Part shown: piece after piece, positions 58,101 to 64,000 of the stretch
How the letters are laid out: each line of letters begins with the position of its first letter
Position numbering within the stretch: position 1 is the first letter of the stretch
Origin: Brachionus koreanus
Lineage: Eukaryota > Rotifera > Eurotatoria > Ploima > Brachionidae
Direction of reading: 5' to 3'
Assembly: GCA_016987375.1 (NCBI GenBank)
Contig: PJRA01000005.1
Coordinates: 3,472,600-3,536,599 of the forward strand
Length of the DNA stretch: 64,000 nt
Program-made: the position numbers and the translations under genes
The notes under the pieces: generated by a model
Told to the model about the DNA's origin: nothing
What the model saw: the letters and a program-made list of their open reading frames with translations, nothing else
The model's database searches: none

Positions 58101-59528
58101 GAATGGAATCTTCAAATTGCTTAAAAAATCTAATTTTTCCAATTGAAGATGGATTGTGCTTAAATGTTAAATTGTATTCGGTTTGAGAGTCATTCAATGG
58201 TTGATAATTTTCATCTTTAATTGAGAGACGATCAATTCGGAATATTGGCAAATATTCATTTTTTTCTGTCAATCTAAAAAAATATATTTTTTTTTTTAAT
58301 TTGCTCGAAGCTTTTAATAATTTTTGGCCCAAAATTCAACTAATAGATAGATGTTTAATGATTTTTTTTTTGTCACTCGAGATATTCATTTTAATAAATC
58401 AAAGGTATCTCAAAATTATTGAAAATTTTTTTTTATAAATTTATTTTCTTTTTATACAAGAATAACCTTGGCCAATTTGAAAAAAAATTGAAAAAATAAT
58501 TTTGCATTTATCCTATTCGAATATTGTTTGATTTTTGAGTAAAAATGTGTCTATTTTTAAAAAAATATTTTTCACGGGCAGGCAAATAATTTCCAAGATT
58601 AACTGATTTTTAATGGTCCAAGTCAGCAAGTCAGACTTTTACTTTAAAAATCCAAAATTTTTGTTTTCTCTTAAAAAAAGAAACTAATAAACTTGAAAAA
58701 AATTTTCACCATTTTGACTTGACTATGACTTTTAATCAAATATAAACAATCTCAAAAATTTTGGAATTAATACCAAAAATTCAATGTTTAAAATGAATCT
58801 TTAATAAAAAAAACCTAATGTCTTGAATCAACTCATGGGGCACCTCTCTTCGATTAAAATTCATCTCCGTATCAAGACTTAATATATTCAATGAAGTTAT
58901 CAAATGTGTAATCGGCTTTTTCTCTTGTTTAGTTAAAGGTTCAGTTTCCCCTAAAATTTTTGACTTTTCCAATAAATTCACATATTTCTCTGTATCATTA
59001 ACTTTGTATTTAGACAACTCAACAAATTTATATAGCACATTATTGGACAATACAATCCTTTTCGGATCATTAAGTTGTGTTTTTGCTCCAAGCAAAACAT
59101 AGGCTGCAAGGGTTCCATTTTTTCTAGTTTTACGAGGTAGTCTTATTGGCACATCTCTGGGTCAAAATAAACTTATAAATTAAAACATGGGTAATTTTAT
59201 ATTGTTTACTTGGAAAAAGAGTTTTTTAAATCAAATTCATCAAAACCGAAAAATTGTGCACAATCTAAATAATTTGATTTTGGAATGTAATTTGGAATAC
59301 AAAAGCCCAACTTAAATTGAAATTCTAAATTTGGTTTACAAAAAAAGAGACACTTACCGTAAATTTTTTTTGCCAATTTTTTATCGAAAAAATGCACAAC
59401 TCTTTAGAATTTTTTTCATTAATTTTGCACTCAAGTGGATAAAACATTTCATAAAAACTTTTAAAAGTCATGCCAAAGTAAATAAAAAACACAAAGCATG
59501 TGATATTGGTAAAGCTTAACCAGCCCAT
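55147..59528 (-). CDS. CLPTM1L: Cleft lip and palate transmembrane protein 1-like (CLPTM1L)
   Basis: Twelve exons: 59528-59358, 59310-59210, 59156-58815, 58273-57988, 56223-56139, 56081-55978, 55927-55859, 55806-55756, 55702-55620, 55573-55483, 55435-55275, 55225-55147. Together they give 540 residues against 538 in human, with all phases joining. It has an N-terminal signal anchor, a lumenal domain ([31 protein letters not shown]) and then a multi-pass half with [54 protein letters not shown] and [20 protein letters not shown]. The last exon has [23 protein letters not shown]1L is reported as an ER lipid scramblase for glucosaminyl-PI in GPI-anchor synthesis. Introns are 46-57 bases except two (541 and 1764); the longest holds a minisatellite, a MITE and mariner debris. 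Confidence 0.97.
56423..56550 (-). repeat. Minisatellite in CLPTM1L intron 4
   Basis: Imperfect tandem units of TCTATGAAA / ATTCTATGAAATGA (about eight TCTATGAA cores in 125 bases) with variable AT-rich spacers. No coding role is expected. Confidence 0.85.
56869..57087 (+). repeat. TTAA-type MITE, family A, in CLPTM1L intron 4
   Basis: Left flank TCAA (decayed TTAA), CACTAGAAGCACCAA, palindrome ACGAGTCAAAATGACTCAT (one mismatch), the family body and TGCTTCTAGTG followed by TTAA. 211 bases, same orientation as the 35354 copy. Confidence 0.9.
57355..57495 (-). pseudogene. Mariner transposase C-terminal fragment in CLPTM1L intron 4
   Basis: Minus strand reads [20 protein letters not shown] then [10 protein letters not shown], a stop, and ILADRW. 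These correspond to the final ~45 residues of mariner transposases (M..FL....F....EV...L..FF.SK...FY..GI..L..RW). Confidence 0.7.
57540..57775 (-). repeat. Dispersed repeat associated with mariner debris, copy 3
   Basis: Reverse complement of the 30740/38150 repeat: ATATCATTTTGAAAAGCATTAAATTCTATT, TTATAATAACAAAGATGCTAAATTC and AAAATATCCGACCTTTTAAAAA are also found at 63285-63395 in the same order. Confidence 0.5.
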
Positions 59529-59939
59529 TCTAAATAAAAATATCAAATGTTAAATATTGCACTAACTTTTTTAATAAAAATGCAATAAATAAATTTTCTT
59601 GTCAATTTTAATAATTTCATTACAAAAAAAAACAAATTTCCGAATTTTAAGTTTTTTTTTTATAAGAGATGATAATTCTGGATAAAAAAAAAACCTAAAA
59701 AAATTAAAATAAAAGTGATAGTGATTCAATAAAATCAACATCTTATAAATATTAACATTTGAACAAAGTATAAGGTTTATTTGGCCACAGTATTTGGTGA
59801 TACCTTTTACAGGGTAGAGACATGAACAGCATCAAAAGCACGAGGCTTAATGAACACGCGTTTCTGCAAACAACACAATATCGTGCAAATTAGAAAAAAC
59901 GAATTCCAAATTTTGCAAAAATTCTTTTCTAAAAAGCAC

Positions 59940-60410
59940 TTTATTAAAAAAATCTAATTTATTTGGCTGTCTCTATGTTTGAGTCTCGAAATTCCTTTAT
60001 GATGTTTGAAGCGGTGACCTCATCCTTGGTTTTTTGTGACATAAAAATTACTTAAATTAAAATTTTTGCCTTTTATATCCAACTCTATTCCATGCATGAA
60101 CTTGTACAATTAAATAAGATCAACTTTTTTTCTTCTTTCCACAAGATTTGAATTGAATTGAAGAAATAACTTTAGTTGCTCTGCACTGAATTTTTTCAAT
60201 ATTCAGTTTTTAAAGAGAATTCCCTTGTTCAAATTTGTACAATATTGTAGTGTTTGCAGAACAACAAAATTTATAGGCAGATCTTAGAGAAGGTGTATGA
60301 ACTTTGTTATGTAGTGGTTTTAGTAAACATCAATTAGACGCATGCTAGCATGGTGTTTGCTTGTAAAAAATCAAAAAGCTTGTTTGGGCTTAGGACCGCT
60401 TATTTAAACA
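59940..60410 (-). pseudogene. LINE reverse transcriptase C-terminal fragment
   Basis: Minus strand reads AYKFCCSANTTILYKFEQGN, then LNIEKIQCRATKVISSIQFK and KKKKVDLI*LYKFMHGIEL. It fits the CR1-type run 'LE.IQRRATK.I......R...DLI..YK'. Stops break the frame; the C-terminal LPDEIV block is not found nearby. Confidence 0.65.
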
Positions 60411-61320
60411 AACTTATTTTATATTTATTGGAGGTTTTTTTTTTTGATTAAAATAATAAAGTGTTATTAAAAACAAAACTTGGTGTTTGACTTTGTGTAT
60501 AAAAATCTTCTGAAAAAAGGGTCGCAAGAAGACTGAAATCATAGGATATATGAACGATTCGAAAAATTAGGAGAAATGGTGCATCCATAAATAAACATTA
60601 GAACAGCATTAAAAAAACCGCCACTAGCCTCAAATTGATGAAATATTGAAGTTTTTGATCAAAATTTAATTGCTATACTCAAAAAATATTTTTTAAAAAT
60701 TTTTAGAAATTTAACTTTATTTTTAACTTATTTTGTTATTTAAAAAAAATTAATGCTTTATAGGCCTTTTTCCAACTGTGGATCTATGCGGAAAACAAAT
60801 CGATATTTTGGCGCATAAAGCTTACTGTGTGGCATACTTGTTTTTAACTCACAAGTCAAGTCAATGACTTTTTGTGACTTAGACTTAAAACTGTGGCTTA
60901 TAAAAAAGTCTGCTCTGTGAACAAATAGTGTAAGGCGAGATTTAGAGATTAATAGCAATTTTTTTTTGAAGCAGAGTATTTTAGAAATTAAATTTTTAAT
61001 TTTTGAAGATTTTAAGATTTAAAAAAATCGCAAATTTTAACACTAGTTTCTAGAATTTAGAAGTCAAAAATCTAAATCTTTATAATTTTGGTAAAATTTT
61101 TTTTTTGACTTAAAATTTCACAATTGACTTAAAAGATAAATTTCATTTTTAAAAATTATTTTTTAAACTGTTTCAAAAATTAACAAAATTATATTATAAT
61201 ATTATTGATAATAATTTGGAATTTTAACTCCAATAAAAATTCAACAGAAACACTCTTTTAATATAAAAAATTTATTAAAAATTAACTCTCGATAGAATTG
61301 AATAAATAATTTAAATAAAT
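60411..61320. other. Intergenic; one unexplained coding-like piece
   Basis: 60758-60958 (-) reads SRLTLFVHRADFFISHSFKS and then SMPHSKLYAPKYRFVFRID before a stop and AATAAAG. Composition looks like real protein, and a part of it is loosely repeated at 63050-63130, which suggests a mobile element. No ATG. The rest is AT-rich filler. Confidence 0.3.
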
Positions 61321-61323
61321 TTG

Positions 61324-61926
61324 TTAGAAGCTAATTGGAAGCTCGACAAAAAATATTTTTTCCCAAATATCTTTGATTACATAAATAAATTGGCTTAAGT
61401 GAAAGGTTTTATTCATTTTGACCATCCACTTTATGTTGACTGAATTGGAAGATTCGTCAAGAATATTTAGCTCTATTTTGGTTTCTTCATGTTTAAATAA
61501 TTTTATTTGAATTAAATCGTTAATTCGAGTCGAACAAATCAACACAAATTGCTCATTCTTATTTTGACTAGACATATAGCTTAGATTTTCTTCCACAATA
61601 AAAATCCGTTCATTGTTATAAATAAACATTGAATAAGAACAATTTTCATAAATCGATCCATTCTTTAATGTGTTAATTCCAACTAAATATCAACTTTAAA
61701 ATTAAAAAGTTAAATTGATTTTATTTTTCAAAAATACCTATTTCTATTTTATCTAAATGCAAGAATAAATTCAATTTAGAAGAAAAAAGCATGTTTTCTT
61801 CAATATCTGATTCGATATTTATCTGTTCAACTAGGTTGACTATTTCCTCAAGATTTTTGAATGTTACACTGTTTCTTTTCTTGATTTGTTTCAGCATAGA
61901 TGCTTTTTTTGATTCATTTATGGTTT
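61324..61926 (-). CDS. Unrecognised two-exon protein, 5' end uncertain
   Basis: Exon B (61682-61324) ends at a stop; exon A (61926-61738) joins it in phase over a 55-base GT-AG intron. Exon A reads KKRNSVTFKNLEEIVNLVEQ then ESDIEENMLFSSKLNLFLHL, and exon B VGINTLKNGSIYENCSYSMF to VIKDIWEKIFFVELPISF. An ATG at 61897 would give 182 residues; an acceptor at 61927 suggests further upstream exons, which I could not place. The alternating hydrophobic pattern of exon B suggests a beta-rich fold. No family recognised. Confidence 0.5.
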
Positions 61927-62194
61927 CTAGATAAAAAATTAGTAGAATTTATTTAAAAATTTAATAAAACTAATATGACTTAAATTGGAATTTTAAAAAA
62001 ATATATACAGCTATGTTCAATTAACAAATTTTGTAGCATCAATTGAATATTTTGTCTACCATTATAATTCTATACTTAGATTTATTTAAACTATCTATTC
62101 AACTTTAGTTCATCATTAAGCAAAAAGTGTCAACTCGATTTGTCTCTTCTGCTCAATCCCTGTAGACTTCTAATGGTGGATCATCAGAATATCT

Positions 62195-62710
62195 TATGAA
62201 TGGGCGAGCAGAAAGTTAGATCCATAATTAAAATGATTAAAATAGGTGAAATAGATAGATTAGTTAGTTCCAGATTGTCCTCAAAAATTTTTCGACGTCT
62301 CTGTCGAGACCGTTGTAAAATATTTTTATTAAATCATATACTGAAGGTGTTCGACAAGAACCAATGCATTATAATCCACCATATGCATGCTAATCAAATT
62401 CTAGACCAGTCTCTTCTAGTTAATTTGTAAGATTTGTAAGAAAATTTATTAAAGAAGCTTAAAACTTGTGTAATTGCTAATGAATTTTTTGAATGGATTA
62501 AATGGTTCCTCATATGAATAAAAAAAGTTTTGTTCTTTGAGATAAATTGTTAAAATGGGAGTTCCTCAAATATCGGTTTAAGGGTCTATTTTGTTCTTGG
62601 ATTTAATTAAGAGTTCGTGTTTTTATCACATGAAAGTGACTGGAAAATGCCAGTTATCCTTCTTTGCATTCAAAGCCCGAAAGGATTTTTTCGACCTTTT
62701 GTGTAAGCTT
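62195..62710 (+). pseudogene. LINE reverse transcriptase fragment
   Basis: A first open part (62200-62430) resembles the RT fingers with FLLNHILKVFDKNQCIIIHH. After shifts, MGVPQISV*GSILFLDLI at about 62555-62610 is RT motif B (GVPQGSVLGPILFL). The catalytic blocks A and C are lost. Downstream is a FFAFKARK-like scrap. Confidence 0.7.
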
Positions 62711-63159
62711 TTCTTTTTAGTTTTTATTCCATGAAAATAAGCATATTTGCATCAAAAATTATTTAATTTTAATATTTTTTTACTTTAGATTTCTGATTGA
62801 AAAAAAAATTTTCAAAAATAATTAAATTTATTTGACTAGAAACAAAAGAAAAAAGTTATAAAGTTCCAATCTTAATCGGTGAGGTTACACGATAAGAAAC
62901 TTTTGAAGAGAGGGATTTTGGTGTTCTAATGTCATACTACTTAAAGTTGAACAAACGATGCTCATTTGTGACTTCTAAAGTCAACATGATACAAGGTCAA
63001 ATGAAGAAATCTTTTGTATTCTTTTGTTTACCTTATATTTGAATCTTTTGTTTGCCTTAAATTTTTGTGACTTATAAACAAGTCTGGTCTTGGTAAAGAA
63101 TCGTTTAGATTTGTGTGTTAAGACAACGTTTACTCTAGGCACAATTTTAGCGTTAAAAT

Positions 63160-63420
63160 AGACACATTTGATGAGTTACTACTATTGCTGAGAGGTCTTT
63201 TTTCCAATAATGACTTAACAGTACTAAAATTCAAAATTTTCATTTTATAAAATATTTTAGAATTAAATAAACTAAGAGTTAGAAATATCATTTTGAAGAG
63301 CATTCAATTCTTTTTATTCTAACATATAATATTACTTTATGTTTGAGAATAACAATGAGCTAAAATTCAAAATATCCAACCTTTTAAAAAACATAAAATT
63401 TTATGACAACTTAATAAACA
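63160..63420 (-). repeat. Dispersed repeat associated with mariner debris, copy 4
   Basis: Minus-strand copy of the 30740/38150/57540 family: GTTACTACTATTGCTGAGAGG, TCATTTTGAAGAGCATTCAATTC, AAAATATCCAACCTTTTAAAAA. No transposase piece was recognised immediately beside it. Confidence 0.5.
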
Positions 63421-64000
63421 TTATTGAAAGGCCAAAGAAGACGAAGCTTTGAAACGTAGCATGTATAAAGTAAGGCTTATTGATTTAATCATGAGAAGCT
63501 TAGAAGATTGTAGAACAGGAGGTGGCCTCATACACGTGGTTAAAATGGAGTGAACTTGTCTACAAGTTTGAAGCTAAATATAAGAAGAGAGAAAAATATA
63601 AAAATAATAAAAGGAGTTAGCAAACGTAGTTTTTTAGATCTGATTTTATTGACAAACAGGGTGGTTTCAAAGTAAAGTGTTTTGCCAAATTTTGTTAATG
63701 ATGCAAATACGGTCAATGGCTTCAAGTCAAACAATGAAAATCAACTGTTTAGTATGTAACAAAAAGGAATTAAAAGACAATACTCTTGGAGCTAAGTGCC
63801 GAAATGCGTAACTACTATAAATAAATTGCTATACTGCCGGCTCACTAATGCAACTAATTCTTTGAGCTACTTATGGTTAAATACAGAAATTAAACAGTTA
63901 TGTTTTACATTTAAATTTTTTTCGCTGAAAAATAAATTAAGATTTAAAAAAAAAGAAAAATAGACCCTGATAGATATAGACCTTTTTCAGGAAGACATGT
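63421..64000. other. Window end, unassigned repeat-like sequence
   Basis: 63460-63560 and 63600-63740 are less AT-rich. The minus strand at 63734-63540 reads DLKPLTVFASLTKFGKTLYF then TTLFVNKIRSKKLRLLTPF, coding-like but with no start and no family I can name. Probably mobile-element debris. Confidence 0.3.

Noticed and set aside
60758..60958. 66-codon frame as an independent gene
   Set aside because: Starts without ATG, and part is loosely repeated at 63 kb, so mobile-element debris is more likely.

Overview
The window looks like a piece of a small, compact, very AT-rich animal nuclear genome. The evidence is spliced genes for metazoan proteins (centralspindlin RACGAP1, an RZ-type RGS protein, CLPTM1L, nocturnin, IQCC, a selenoprotein-I-like ethanolamine phosphotransferase, rhodopsin-like GPCRs), GT-AG introns mostly 44-63 bases long, poly(A)-type signals and many decayed transposons. 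AT content, tiny introns and gene content would fit a monogonont rotifer such as Brachionus. That is an inference; nothing here proves the taxon. There are two assembly gaps (27112-27113 and 42599-42622). I saw no bacterial or plasmid features and no CRISPR array.

Layout. 1-8.9 kb: UBE2V (+), a small secreted protein (-), a decayed LINE (+), an unrecognised coiled-coil/low-complexity protein (+), a tRNA-derived SINE (-) and a broken mariner-like transposase (-). 9-22.6 kb: GPCR copy 1 (+), then a run of minus-strand housekeeping genes: NOCT, IQCC, UROD, a C19orf44-like gene and SELENOI/EPT1. 25-29.6 kb: RACGAP1 (+), with one transposon-filled 2.3-kb intron. 29.9-32.8 kb: a probable solo LTR, mariner debris and a TTAA-flanked MITE. 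33-40 kb: UPB1 (-), GPCR copy 2 (-, inverted duplicate of copy 1) and a GT31 glycosyltransferase (-). 41-43.9 kb: retroelement debris and a gap. 44.2-53.6 kb: MRRF (+), a neuronal-calcium-sensor protein (+), a long gene-poor stretch and the RGS gene (+). 55.1-59.5 kb: CLPTM1L (-, 12 exons). 59.9-64 kb: LINE/mariner debris and one unrecognised two-exon gene (-).

The genes are mostly unrelated housekeeping functions: heme synthesis, pyrimidine catabolism, phosphatidylethanolamine synthesis, mitochondrial translation, cytokinesis, ubiquitin K63 chains, NADP(H) metabolism. There is no operon-like logic. The GPCR pair and the RGS protein belong to G-protein signalling in general but are not linked by the sequence.

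Most unusual points: (i) the SELENOI homologue ends at a TGA lying exactly where vertebrate selenocysteine sits, followed by one sense codon and TAA; (ii) a GC-AG intron splits its catalytic motif; (iii) a ~1.2-kb GPCR duplication lies inverted 27 kb away; (iv) two TTAA-flanked MITE families share a one-sided palindrome with core GTCATTTTGAC; (v) part of a SELENOI exon is duplicated downstream of its gene.
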